Origin: Apostichopus japonicus
Taxonomy: Eukaryota; Echinodermata; Holothuroidea; Aspidochirotida; Stichopodidae
Reading direction: 5' to 3'
Length of the DNA stretch: 64,000 bases
NCBI RefSeq assembly: GCF_037975245.1
Contig: NC_092580.1
Location: 22,180,501 to 22,244,500, forward strand
The notes beneath the pieces are model-generated. The model ran no database searches, was not told the DNA's origin, and saw only the letters and a program-made list of their open reading frames with translations. Below are positions 26,471 through 40,200 of the stretch, one piece after another. Every line of letters starts with the position of its first letter. Position 1 is the stretch's first letter. The position numbers and the translations under genes are program-made.

Positions 26471-29400
26471 CTAGGGCAGACTCCAAATTTAAATGTATAA
26501 CAGTAAGACATGAAAGGGATACAAGGAATTAAAATGCAAAGAATATTTACAAAACAAGAAATACCAGTAAAATGAAGGGAAAAGAAAGAAAGAAAAAAAA
26601 GAAATAAAGAGAGATGAAGTCTTAATCTGTAAAAAATTATCTCCTAAATTTCTAAAGCAATTTTGACCAAATTTAAACACAGTGACTCATTTTTTTTTTC
26701 TCCCTTATTACCATTTCCTTTTCTTTCTTCTTTTTCTCTTCTTTTTTTGGTTCTAGGGCTCAAGCTGATTTCTGGGGAGCGGGGGATTGATTTTGTTAAC
26801 GACGTCGGATGAACTACTTTATATTCAAATCTTGATCAGATTTGATGCCAAACTTGCCCTGAAGGTGAGAGGCTGTTGATATTTATCTGTTTCTGTAGTT
26901 TCACTCCCTTCAGTGATGTCACGGCCCGACCTACCTTCACTACTTTCCAAGGAGATGTTATTAAAAAAAAAAACTTGCAAAGCGCAACAGGAAGGCAGGA
27001 AGGAATAACACCTTTCTTGTTGAACAAGATACATTCCTGTAGTTTCAGCAATAATGTTATGACTTTTTTATGACCTGACTAATTTGGAATAATGGTAAGC
27101 AAGATATAACGTGACAATTGGAATTAACTATAGACTGCGTAGGGATCGAGTTGCCAACATGCCATGGGTGGATCCATACGTCTTACGGGATTATTTTGGA
27201 GTTTCAGAGACTCCACACGACCAGACTTTATACTGATGTAGAACCTAGACACTAGACAAGAAAATACAATATATAGTGCATGATCATCTTATCTAAGTAC
27301 TCTGGAGTAGATTATTCATTTATCTTTCATAATTTAAATTAAATAATCATATAAAATGTAGGACATAAAATTCTACTCAAGAGAGATACATAGCAGGCTA
27401 CTTCTAATGGTTTTTATGCCTCTGCATACTTTGAGGGAAAGGATGACAATGGCCCTAATAACCTTTGTCTGTTAATACAGATCTATGATAACAAACCAAT
27501 CCAAACTTTGTAGGTTCAACTACAAATAATGAAAACAACACAAATTTCTTTTTGAGTTCTCCCTCTTGGTATTCTACAAATAGATTCTATTATTATCATT
27601 ATTTTTATTACTATTATTATATTTATTATTTTTAAACCTTTGTGTATTTTATATCAAATCCATCTAATCGACTTCCCAACTTTGTGTACGCCATTAACTT
27701 CATTTTCTCATCTGTCATAGCTTCAAGCTGTTTTTTTTTCCTTCCCCTTTTTACCTTTTCTTTTCTTTTCTTTTCTCCTCCTTGGTATTTGCAAATTGCA
27801 ATGGCCTTGAAAAAATTTACCATCAACCTGGTAAGACTTATAATTTAATTAAAGCTCTTAACATTTCTGAATACTTCTGCCATCAAGTTTCCATGCCAAG
27901 GTATACAGAGGAAATTAGAGACAAAAAAGAAAGTCACATTTCATTAACATGTAGATAGGATGCCAACCAGAGATTTGCAACATCTTCAGATTTCTTTCGT
28001 AAATGCCAACCACTCAGCTGGCATGACACATAGCAATCAAGTTTTTAACCTGTAATGTTTAAATGTTTTGCATGATCAAATTTTTTTTAACCTGATAGAA
28101 CAAAATGTCATCAAATAGGGTTTTGAATGATTTGAGAATTTTTTTTCCCCTTCTTCTTCTGCTTCTTTTTTTTTTATGACTGGTAGCATATAAAATATTA
28201 AACAACCCAAAATCAAATAAAAACCATCCAGGAAGGAAAACAAGCCCTAGAGTCCTGTCATATTCACAAACAAGGATTGAGTGTCAGTTTGTTAAAAGAA
28301 ATAATTGATATTAACAAGTCTGGGCTGGCAAAAACAAAATATATGTAAGAAAACTTTGGCTAGCCAGCATTTTTTGAAGGGTTAAAATGTAAATATTTCT
28401 TTGTCTGCTTCAGAGAGGAACTTTCAGAATGACTTGCCATCTATCAAATGGATTTTCAGGCAGAAAGGGTGAAGGGGAGTTGAAAAGAGGAATGGTAAAC
28501 ACTTTGTGTAGACACAGATATATGCAATCGGCAGGGAAAGACCTATAGGGAACTTAAATCAATTTAATATATTTATATGTAAATTGTTTTATTATTTGTA
28601 TACATTTTTTTGTTTATATAGATATATAATTTTTTTTTTTTTTTTTAAATAAAAGCGACTGAATCTATCATGCTATTGGCAGACCTGATGTGATGAATAT
28701 TTGCTAACTCAGAAGAGCATAAAATTGATTATTCAAATGTTAACCTTCCACACTTTAATCAAAATGATAACAACTCGACCTGTAACAGAGAATTTCTCCT
28801 AACGAGTGAAAAATCTGTCTGCATGCTTGACCAAGTGGAAAAGAATCATGAGCTTTGAGCGATACAGTACAGCGGCCGCAGAGAGTCTCCCTTTGAACTG
28901 CACCCTGGGTAATCTAAAATACATTTAAATTCCGTACCAGTCTATAATGCTCACAAAAAAGCCAAACACGCTTCATGAAACAACAGTGTAACTGATTAAC
29001 TCTGCAGGCGAGACTTCGGGAACATTGGGTCTGGTAGTGCAGAAAATCATCAGTTTAGAGATGTTGAACATGCGATAGGGAAAAAAATCTTAGAATACAC
29101 TACAGCAGGCACACAACAGTGCCCATTTCCCTTGAAAATAAAAGTGCATCAAATTTATCAGATTCAAGGTGGTTTTGTCAGCGTTCGGATAGCAAAAATT
29201 TATATGTAATAAGAAGTTGTGAGATTGATGGCGAATTATATTTCACTTTATTGGAAGTGATGGTTTTCAATTGCATCAGCGCGCAGAAATGGGTGTACAG
29301 AAACAATGATTCTAGCACACAAGATCACTGGTTAACCAGATTAACCATGGACAAAGTAGGGTGCTTTAGTCGTGAAAAGACAGGTAAGCAAAAATACATT

Positions 29401-31116
29401 GTGTAAAGAATTTTCTTGCAAACAACAGCTAAACTTATCAAATTAAATATGCCTCTTCAGCACCTGACAGTCAAGAAAAACAAAGAATGTAGATTTGAGG
29501 GATACTTTGAAGAATTGAAGAAAAAAGTAGATTTTCATTTAATAGGAAAGGGTACAAATCAGGGAAAGGAATGAACACTTGTAAGTGAAAAGGGAACTGA
29601 ACAAATACAGACCATCAAAGCTCACAACTAGACAAAATGAAGGGATAAAATCGCTACCGAGTTTATTTTAAGAATATTCAAACAAAAACAGGATGTCGAT
29701 ACTTTCACATGCAATGACGCAGCCAGTTTCTTAGTAAATTCAGTCATAAAACCTAACCAGACAGAGTGACTCAACTAAACAGTCTGGACTCTGAAGATGA
29801 GTATTGTCCATAAAATCAGTTTGTTTACATGCCTTACATATTCAGGGATCTCCTAGGACTGAGAGTACCATAATTCTAAACACATGCTGAAAGTTTACAT
29901 ACATGTATGATTCACATCCCCCTTTTACACACCTTTTGTCTGTAAACACTTTCTCCATGTAAAACATATCATAAAACATACCATAGAACATAGATAAACT
30001 TTTTTGAGCAAGAGGTTTTATCGATGTGCCTCAATTTAACATTTACTAAGAGCACAACATCACAGTTGCCTTACAATCTCTTAACATATGTATGCCGCAT
30101 ATATGTATATAGTTTGCAAAAGTATTTCCTGTATGCAGTCAAAAAGGTTTTTCAAAAAATGGGTTAGTTATTCTCAGGGATCCAAAATGTTGTACTGACA
30201 TAGTTCTCGTACTCAATTAATAGCCAGTTACAAAAGATAATCAAGGACGTTACGACAGAGCAGACTTTGCAATCCAATTACTTCATCTAATGAGTTTGGT
30301 GGTTCACAATTCAGACAACTAGCTCACAGTTTGTCATTAAGTTTAATTTATTCTTAGTTCATGTAGGGTTACCATTTGCATTCCGTGGGGCACCACCGCA
30401 TGATTATGCGGCTAGAAAATGACCGACAAGTTAAATACTACTTAATGTACAGTGTTTCACACATGAGAATCTTAATGTTACTAAAGAACCATAGAAAGAA
30501 ACCGTTACCATATAAACATGATTGTTAATACTGCACCTCTTCCAACCGTATAGCCAATGTTACATGGCTTTTCCCGCCAAGCTTGTGGAGCTACAATGCC
30601 GCCATCAACCATACTTGCAGGTTGAAAACGACTATATGAAGCTTTTTGAACAGTCACGTACGGTAACACGTACTACATATGTAGTTATCTTTAGTTTATG
30701 TATTGTAAACACAGTGAAATTTTGCTACAAAAAATTGGGACAAGTTGCCAGCAGGAAAAATGTATCATCTATGCAAAAAGAAACATGGGACAATCCCGAT
30801 TAGTCAAGACTTATGGTAAACCCAAATCCATGTAGGAAAAAAAACAACCTTATCTAGAAGATTGTCAAAGTTTGAGAGTGAACTATAAATAATTCTGAGG
30901 CTTTAAGAAGGTCTGGCTAATTTTTTTTTGCATGTTGGGTAGATATTCATGCACCATTGTATTAACATTTACAGAACCTGTGACTCTTTAAGATAGAGAA
31001 AATGGGTTTCCGGGGAAAAGAATGTGTTTCTGATGAACAAGAGTGGGGTACCATCATCAAACGGCTTGTCAGAACAGCAACTCTAAGAAAACTAAAAAGA
31101 CAAAATATCTACTCAC
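26471..31116. other. Non-coding stretch, probable plexin intron
   Basis: This lies just downstream, on the minus strand, of the last plexin exon I can identify. That exon ends in a consensus donor, so at least the first part of this block should be intron. It holds polypurine/polypyrimidine tracts (26,570-26,760), poly-T runs and AT-rich DNA. I searched for the expected second PSI exon (a codon remnant followed by Cys-x-x-Cys) and found no convincing candidate. A plus-strand frame at 29,119-29,406 ends in CAG|GTAAGC but encodes nothing I recognise. Confidence 0.4.
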
Positions 31117-31213
31117 GATTTTATTGCACCGCAGGAGTAAAATCGATAATCAGTTGTGAGGAAATTCATGTCCGTTTCTGAAGAGTATATATGGAGTTTC
31201 ACTGTCACAGAGT
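31117..31213 (-). CDS. PLXN: Plexin coding exon 7: entry to second PSI
   Basis: 97 nt from CTCTACAAAAG|ACTCTG to AAATC|GTGAGT. The carried-over G plus AC makes Asp583, followed by SVTVKLHIYSSETDMNF and YRFYSCGAIK. Plexins have a comparable 'VKL.L...ET...F....F.FY.C' stretch just before PSI-2. It leaves in phase 2, so the next exon must begin by completing a TCN serine codon. Confidence 0.85.
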
Positions 31214-34200
31214 CTTTTGTAGAGAGATAAAGAAAGTAAAACAGAAAATTAAAACTTAATTCATTTTAAGCCAAGACTTTTGAAGCTTGCTGCTCTTTCT
31301 TGTGTTTTACTAAGACTGGTATATCACAGTTATTGTCATATTGTTGGATTTTGGGCATTCACATGTACGTTTCCAATAACTGCACAAGGTGTAGGAGTTT
31401 AATACTATGTATGAACATGCTAAACATGTTAAATAATATGGAGTAGGAATATACCGATTGTGTGGGGGAGGGGGGGGGGAGTTACTATGTATGAACATGC
31501 TAAACATGTTAAATAATATGGAGTAGGAATATACTGACTGTGTGGGGGGAGTTACTATGTATGAACATGCTACACATGTTAAATAATATGGAGTGGGAAT
31601 ATACTGACTGTGTGGGGGGAGTTACTCTGTAAGAACATGCTACACATGTTAAATAATATGGAGTAGGAATATACTGACTGTGTGGGGGGGAGTTACTACA
31701 TGTATGAACATGCTACACATGTTAAATAATATGGAGTGGGAATAAACTGACTGTGTGGGGGGAGTTACTTTGTATGAACATGCTACACATGTTAAATAAT
31801 ATGGAATAGGAATATACTGACTGTGCGGGGGAAAGTTACAATGTATGAACATGCGATACATGTTAAACAATATGCAGTTGGAATATGCTGACTGTGTGGG
31901 AGGAGTTACTATGTATGAACATGCTAAACATGTTAAATAATATGGTGTGGGAAACATACTGACTGTGTGGAGGGAGATACAATATATGAACATGCTAAAC
32001 ATGTTAAATAATATACAGCGGGAATATACTGACTATTTAGGAGGTGTAACTATATATATGAACATGCTACACATGTTAAATAAGATGCAGTGGGAATATA
32101 CTGACCTCCGGCTACCACCTCAGGTAACTGATCTCTCGTCGGACTTCTACACTCCAGTGTACTTTCATTAACTGTCGCCGGAATTCGGTTTTCATTGAAA
32201 CGACATTCGTAAGATTGACCTTCTGCAAGTGCAGGTAGGTGAGTGACGGTTAAGTTTATCTGTTCATCGAGATAGGAGGGATTTGGGAGGGGAATAAAAT
32301 AAAAAATATATAATTAGGCATTTTACACAATATGACTACATTAATTTACTTTGTACTATATAAGGAATAATTTATATATATATATATGATTGTATATATA
32401 TATATATCTTAACTGTACAATCAAAGCCTAACTGTGATAACAGAGTGACTTACAATTTGTTCGTCCTCCTCTATTGCCAGTGAAGGAGGTGTCACAGATG
32501 TAATAGCAGCACAAGTTTCTTCATCATAGGGCAGCCATCTGCCAGGTACCTCATTACTTGCACAATCCAGGTACCTTGTACAACTGTGAACATCAAAGCC
32601 ACAACATGCAAGGAACTATGAATTTAATGAAATGACAACACAAAAAAAAAAAAAAAAAAACATTTTCCTATTCCTCACACTTTCAAACACCTTTTCATCT
32701 CTAGTCACCAACTTCACTCTGAATAAGTTTGTAATGGATCAAACCTAGACACCCTTATTAGGTTTGTCCACTTGTTTGAAGTTACTTGAGCGAGTGGAAT
32801 AATGAATTAGATTCCACGTGATTTGACACATTTCATATAATAGCACTTTGGAATGCAAAAGGAGAGAGTTGGAAAATTTCCATTTTTTTTTAAATTCTTT
32901 GGACAATTATTGAAATTTGGCTGAGCTAATGGCTAATACAACACTGTAATGTGATTTTAGTATGTAATAGCATTACAAAACTTTATGAAAGCAATTTAAA
33001 AAGCTGCTCGAAGCCGCAGGGTAGGCTGACAGGAGGTGAAAGTTCACCGTGGGCACCAAATGTTAGGTTTCTTGACCTTTGAACTCTGAACTTTGACATA
33101 CAACATTATCAATACAAGTTTACACGGTCAGGCACCTACCAACCAAATTTGAACTTGATTGGGCTTACAGTCTAGGAGAAATTTGTGACACACTTTTGCA
33201 CACAATTTAGACCAATTTTACCTTTGAACTCAATTGAACTTTGATCCCAACCCTATACACCTAAATCTGTCTTATTTTAAAGTTTTTCTCATCATTCTCT
33301 ACATATCATATGGTTTAATGCCTTTTAACAACATGTTGGCATGCAGAAAGTGGCTAAGAACTCATTTTTAAGTTTCTTGACCTTTGGTCTCTGATCATTG
33401 ACCTGTGACATCATCAATCACACAGGCACGAGTTTACAAGGTCAGCCAACAATCCACCAAGTCTGAAGTTGATCGGACATACAGTCTAGGAGGAGATTGC
33501 GACACACTTTTTGGCTCTCACACGCACGCACTCGCTCACACACTTCCTCACATTTCTAATGTGGAGTGAAGTACAATATCTCATCTCTCTAGATACAACA
33601 TTACATGTCAGAAGATGAGATAATTAATATTACTAATGGACAGATTACTTAAACTGTTCCCCACGCAACTGGAATATATAGGAAAGGCAATATGCAAAAA
33701 AAAAAAAATATTTATTAGTACTTACTTCAAAATACTTTTAATTTGTACAACAATCAATTTGTATACAAAGTCTCAGTGAGTGCCCTTCAATGCCATACAC
33801 ATCCTACAGGACATTACCACACAGACTCACACCCACACATTTAACCCATTAACAAAACAAAACTTATATATACTATATGATTCACAATTTTGCCACAATA
33901 TTGCAAACTTTAATCACAAATTCATAGAAACCTCTTCTTTATTGTGATTGAAGATATAATTTCCCAATAATACTATGCTTAATCCATCATTTTAGCAAGC
34001 TTCTATCAAACATGCATAAAATAATATGCATGCATCATTTATTAAATCAATTCTTCTAAATCAAACTTGTGTTAAAGATATCTCCAGCTCAACGATAGGA
34101 CTAAAATAAGCATAGAAAGAGTAGAATGTCACAAACACTTGCCAAGGTCGGGAGGGCCGACTAGCGACAGAAACTGTGAAGCGATTCTACCAGAAGTAAT

Positions 34201-37200
34201 TCAGAGCATCGAATGATGGTCTCGCAAACTCCCAATCAGCTTAACATTTTCTCTAGCCATGATATTGACAGATTCATGAACCAATATATGCAATTAAGAG
34301 GTAGATCTACAAGCCCTTGGGATTACACAGCATAGTGTCATTTAAAAACAATACGAGCGACTGCATGATGACTAAAGTTTTATCACAGCCACTCGCAGAC
34401 GAGATAAATACATCATGTTGTAATTTTAACTCTGTATCCATTGACAAAAAATCAATTGATGAAGTATTGAAGGTCATGTCCAGACCTCCCTGTAAACCTT
34501 GTTAAGTTGCACAATCCTGCCAGATCGTATCGTCAAGTATCCATTTTTTATTTTGCCATTCTACTGGATAGGGATTGTCAGGCTTTTTGGCAGAGAAAGT
34601 GAAACAAATGTCTCTGCATCATTGACCACTGTGTCATCCTCGATCTCCCTCCACCCCCCACCCCCACCCCTCCATCTCTCCTCTCTACAGAATCTCCCAA
34701 TCCCCTCATATCACATAAATGAGTTTAAACAAATAATACTTATATCTATGCTTTTATCTATATACATGTACAACCCTTTCAGTCAAAAGATCTTTATTGT
34801 TGCTTTGCCAGCTCAGTCAATATTTAACAAGTTTCATACTGACTGCTCAAATGTAAATTGGTGACATAACATCTTAAATTTTGGCTGGAATGTAGCATCC
34901 AGACAAATGTTTATTTTGCACAGGACTTAATAAACGAGCTTTGGAAAAAAAACAGCTCTAGAAGAGAGGGATAATCACAGACGTTGCCTGGAATAGGCTA
35001 GAGTCTTCTGAGTAACACCGGTTTAAAAATGCTGATATGAAGACTAAAATGACCTGAAAATCAACAGGAACCCACGCATCCACCTACCTACCCCTTACAT
35101 ACATCCATTCATTCTCCCATCTTTTCATCTTTTTGTTTTGAGTGTGGACATCATGAAATTGTAATGTGCAAAAGTAAGTTGGCCTGAAGTTTCGATCCTA
35201 GCAGGATCTTCTTCAAAGGCTAAATGACAAGTAACAGTAACAGAAGGGACAAAAACACGCACAGAATACAGACAGGTTAATGAGCATGGTGAACACAAAA
35301 TTGTGAAATTCATAAAATTGTGAAATACTTACCTTTTCTTCAGTGTACACCAACCGCAGCTCGGGTCCCCAAATAAAGTATCTGGTCTAATGCACTCCTC
35401 ACAAGTAGAAAATTGACTGCAATCAATAACACTCATTTTCAGAACCTATAAAAACCCGAGGAAAAAAAAAAAAAAAAAGTTGGAAGAAAAGACTCTCCCA
35501 GGTGTTTTACAAATATTTAAAGTAACAGAAACACACATGAAAGTTATACACAGTTTGACCAAATAAGTTGGCCTAACAAACACCTGGCTGTTAGATGAAT
35601 CATTTGTTTAAGGGATGACTTGAGGCACAAAATTAATTCTGAAATATTACAGACCATAACCAATTACGGTTTATCAGTCCATTTCACTAAAATGTACTTC
35701 TTTAATCTCTTTAACTTTGCGGGCTTATTGATCAAAGAGGCGGGAGTAACCAAGACTAAGTACAAAACCCAGTGCGCCACAGGCAATTTAAAAATCAACA
35801 GGAAGTGACCCCAAAACACGTTATCGGTCTCAGTATTTTACAAACCGTGATAGTTACAGGTCTGTCTCCTCACTTAAAAACTTACACTTTTCTGTCTAAT
35901 CATTTGGTAATTACTGTAGCAACTCGAGGGGTGACTGCCAACTTCTTCTAACTTAATATGTCGAGGGGAGACAGGAAAGTATTGCATAGTAAACCTCCAT
36001 ATATGTAATTTAATTCCACTTTTCCTGATCTAGCATATATTGCAAAGGAAAATGTTCATCTTTTGAACTAAATATCTCACAATTAGTGACATAGGTTTTC
36101 TTAAATTTTACCGTTTCATTTGTCAGCACCAGCAAGGTTTCATTGCCATCCACAAGTGTTGTATCAGCAAGTACTGGAGCACTAACATCAACGACTTCAT
36201 AAACTATGCTATCTGCTCCGTTCAAGTTTGCCTACGAAAAGAAAGATATTTGTCAAAATGGTAAAATGTGAATTAAACAAATTAATGGTATGGTTGTGCA
36301 CGGTGGTCACTATGCTTTGGCATTATATATGCACAGTAGCTGCACTGATAGACACTGCAGTTGCTCTGTTCGGAATATTAAGTCAACTTGTAAACACTTT
36401 TTCAATAACAATTTTGACCTACAAGACCTTAACGAAAACTGTCAGAATAGCCATTTAGTATTTTGTCTTTTGAGACTCTTTTAGAGCCAAGGTCTGTCAT
36501 TTGCAGGTCTCAAACCTGTAGGTTCATCGTATCTTTAGTGGAATGCCATACAAATGCAACATTGTACCTGCATTCCCTTACCACAGACAAATGTTATATG
36601 TCACAATATACCTTGTATTATACTACAACTACACACATATTAGTACTACATAACTATGCAATGCAAAATTATCACATGCGTATGGAGTACATCAACAGCA
36701 AGTTTCTTTTAAACAAGTTGCATTTGCAATTCTCACAATGTTTTGAAGGATTCAATGGACCCTGTTCATAGACAACTTCATCAAGTCGGATGTACTGGTC
36801 TCGCCGCCAAATAATGGAAATAATTCGAGGCCAGAATGAATAGAGACCAAAGACATGTTTGAGAGAGAACAAGACCAGGCTGTAACAATGGTATTCACCA
36901 GAGGAGAGATATTATATTAAATACACACAGAGACAATTGGTTGAAATGCTGGAGTTTTAACAATGAATAAATATTCACTGATGTTGATGTTCTGTGAGAT
37001 ATGAATAAATATCACCTTGAAGTATTTTTACGTTGCAGTCAAGTCACAGAAGCTTTAGCTTCTGTGAAGACATGAATACTCCCCCACCGTCCTCCTCTTC
37101 GCCCACTATGTTCTGTTGGAATACTGTATGTATAATTGAAAACGTATTGAGTTAGAAAATTTAGAACAGTACAAAAACTTCCAGCCTCCACCCGGATTCG

Positions 37201-40200
37201 AGCCTCCCGCTTTATATGCGGACACCCTAACCATTAGGCTATGGACGCTGATTGTATGTCCAGAGATTCGAAACCGCTAAGGAAGGTCTTTATTCCACTG
37301 TAGGCGTTTGTCACCTATATGGAACAATACTAGAACTGATTTTGGTGATATATTTGCCTTACTCCAAAGATCAAACATGATTCTAACCAACTCGGTTATA
37401 TACACACACCCAGCAGTGTTAACTCAATAACCAACAGCTAACCTTAATGGTGCTCAGTAGCTTCTTTTTTGTAATATTAAAGTTTTTAAATTGGTAACAA
37501 CATTGTGGAAATGATGTGGCATATCTTTGATGCATGTATAGCAATTTTCATGGTCACTTCAATATACAGACCCTTTAATAGATTATCATTGCAAGAATAC
37601 AGTACGACTGCTACTTACCTTCAAAAGGGTTCCTTGATCTGTACCTATGAAAGCGATTGTATGATTCCGATCGGAAGGCAACTGTGCGACGACGACGGAC
37701 GAGAAGGTAGCATTTCCCTGTTCTAAAATGGCATACTCTATAACTTTATCATCTTTATGTTGCTCTGGGTATTTGAATATGCCGCTATCAATACCACATG
37801 TTAATTTGTCTACAACCTCTTGGCGTTGGCAAAATTCTCTATTCTGTGAAAGAAATGGTCAGCATCATTTTGCAACTTAGAAAAAAAGCAAATCCAACCA
37901 TTTACATCATGAACTTAGTATACATGTTGTATACGCAATATTGCATTAGTGATGAATATCATAAATTATCTACTCATATCCCTTCCCATCCCCATCCACC
38001 AGGGTTCGGTTTCTTCCGGAAGAAACCTATTTCTTCCGGGGACGTGGAAGAAACTGGAAGAAACCTGTTTCTTCCAGGTTTCTTCCAGTTTCTTCCGGAA
38101 GAAACTGGAAGAAACCGGAAGAAACTGGAAGAAACTGTGATAATTGGCATATAGGCAGCACAGCCCACATACATGATAAAGAGACAAATAGCTTACCACC
38201 ATGTGACTGAAATGCATGCCATTGAAACCATCAAAATATGATGTTTTTGTTTTGAATATAATTTTGGGTTTTTTCTAGACCAAAAGATGTTTGCTTATAA
38301 ATCACAATATTGAAGGAATACTTATCATCTCGCGATCCCCTCATCAACCAGAATTGCATAACTGGCCATACTTTATGAATGATTAACCTGGATTGGCCCA
38401 TGCACTGAGGATTTAATACAATGAACACCAAGCAAATAGCGGAACAATATAGATCTATTAGATTTTGGCAACTCCCTAAATTGCAACTTGTAGTTAATAG
38501 GAGGACTTGTCATCCCAACAGCAAAAGAACAAACACCCACAATTAAACACAGCTGACCATGAGCCAGCCCTCATTTCACACTACAACTTTTAATCTAATC
38601 TGTAACCCTCAAGAGTTCAATCTCCACAAAATATGGTCATGTAGTGGTCAATGTAATCGTAGGAATGAGGGTGCATTGTAGTAGGCCTACACTAGTTTCC
38701 AGGGAACACTTGTCCCTCCACTCAGAAACTAGTTTTTAACTAAGAACTGGGCTATAATCAGGACCATTCTGGTCTGCAAAATATTGCTTGCCCATAGTTG
38801 TTCCCTTAAAGGACTAGTTCAGGTGTCACAAATGTTTATCTTATATGAAAGAGGACAATAAAAGAAACCCTATAGTGAAGAAATTATTCAAATATCTTTT
38901 TCCGTTTAGGAGATATTCAAGTCTAAAGTTCTATCTGATTGTGTAGGAACTGCTGAAATCAGACTACAGTAGCTGTGACGTCATATCCTCACAGTCCTGA
39001 AAATCTTTGTTATTTTATTAAAATATTTTGTAAGATTTTATGACTTACAACCAAAAGATACGTCAGGAGATCTCATATGTGTCAAGGGAAGTATTTGACA
39101 TTTAACATCTGAAGAATGTTTGATGCAATTTTTTTAGATTTTTGAAAAATATGCAATTATTTTTTAATGAAATATATTGACACATGTTAAGGAAGTGAGG
39201 ATGTGACATCACACCCTTACAGTTAGTCTTTCTACACCAGTCATTTGCAAAGAAATTTTGAAATCTTCAAAGTGTCATATCTCCTTAACAGAGCATGCTA
39301 TCATGGTAGTTTCTTCACTTTTCTGTTCGTTTTTTTAAGCTCTTTCATACAAGAAAGACATATCAGACACCTGAACCAATCCTTTAATTGTCCGATGCTA
39401 CAGTAGCCTAGTACTATATTGTGTATGTACAGTATATGCTGGAGGCAGGTCATGTGCTCCAAACCTAGATATAGACTACCTAGATGACACTATAGTGCTT
39501 CTTGTCCATTTATTACATAGTTAGAAATCATTGCAGGTTGTTATGAAACTTTATCAAAAGTTTTTCCCCAAAAAATGAGTTTCTTCCATTTTGTCCGGAA
39601 GAAACTGGAAGAAACCTATTTCTTCCGAGTGGAAAAAACCACGGTTTATTCCGCGGTTTTTTCCACCCCCGGAAGAAACCTGCGAACCCTGCCATCCACA
39701 CCGGGCCAGATCTTGTGTAGGGCGTCAGTGCAATGCAGCAGTTTGTCTATTTTCTACAATTCTATTAGTTATTATGACCAATACATGGAACCAGCATTAG
39801 ACATCGACAAAGAATTAATTAAGAAGAGTGGACGACACAGTATCTGAATATCAGTAAATGTTTCTCGTGGCAGAATTAACATTAAGCATTCCCTTCTTAT
39901 AAATACATTATCCAGGAATATTAAATATATTTGCTATTATTTTCTTCATCATTGTTTTCCAGCTTTTAGTTATATGTATTTGTTTATGTGCACTAAATGG
40001 AGGAGGGAAAGCCTACTGGGAAATTATAAACAAAACCAACAGGTTAAGTGATTCTTTGCCAACTGTGTGCCTACTTTTATAGTACAGTAAAATGGATCCA
40101 AATATTCATTAAGTTCATCAAAGCTTTTACTTTTGGTGATTCAGACCTCTTGTTATCCCAAATGACCTTTGATCTCCATAGAAATAAGGTTTTCATCCTA

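Larger units (their letters stand above)
32584..35332 (-). other. Plexin intron 4
   Basis: 2.7 kb without coding sequence between PSI exons 4 and 5. It contains poly-A runs (32,643; 33,697), the duplicated repeat at 33,060-33,545 and a possible mobile-element tail at 35,140-35,220. Frames at 34,317 and 34,499 (plus) are not recognised. Confidence 0.7.

Noticed and set aside
30270-30316. Possible PSI-2 exon reading SCLNCEPPNSLDE
   Set aside because: Phase and Cys spacing fit, but the acceptor has no pyrimidine tract and no 'CxWC' follows.
30378-30419. Possible plexin mini-exon reading RIIMRWCPTECKW
   Set aside because: Splice phase fits, but the Cys-x-x-Cys expected before the Trp-Cys of PSI-2 is missing and the exon would be 42 nt without other support.
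31649-32002. 117-codon minus-strand frame with repeated 'YYLTC..SYIV'
   Set aside because: It is the ~70-bp minisatellite read as protein; frames shift between copies and no start or splice context supports a gene.
37184-37248. Working tRNA gene
   Set aside because: Only 65 nt and no pairing T-stem; better seen as a tRNA-derived relic.
37798-38154. 118-codon plus-strand frame with 'EETGRN' repeats
   Set aside because: It is the GGAAGAAACC array of the hAT-like element.
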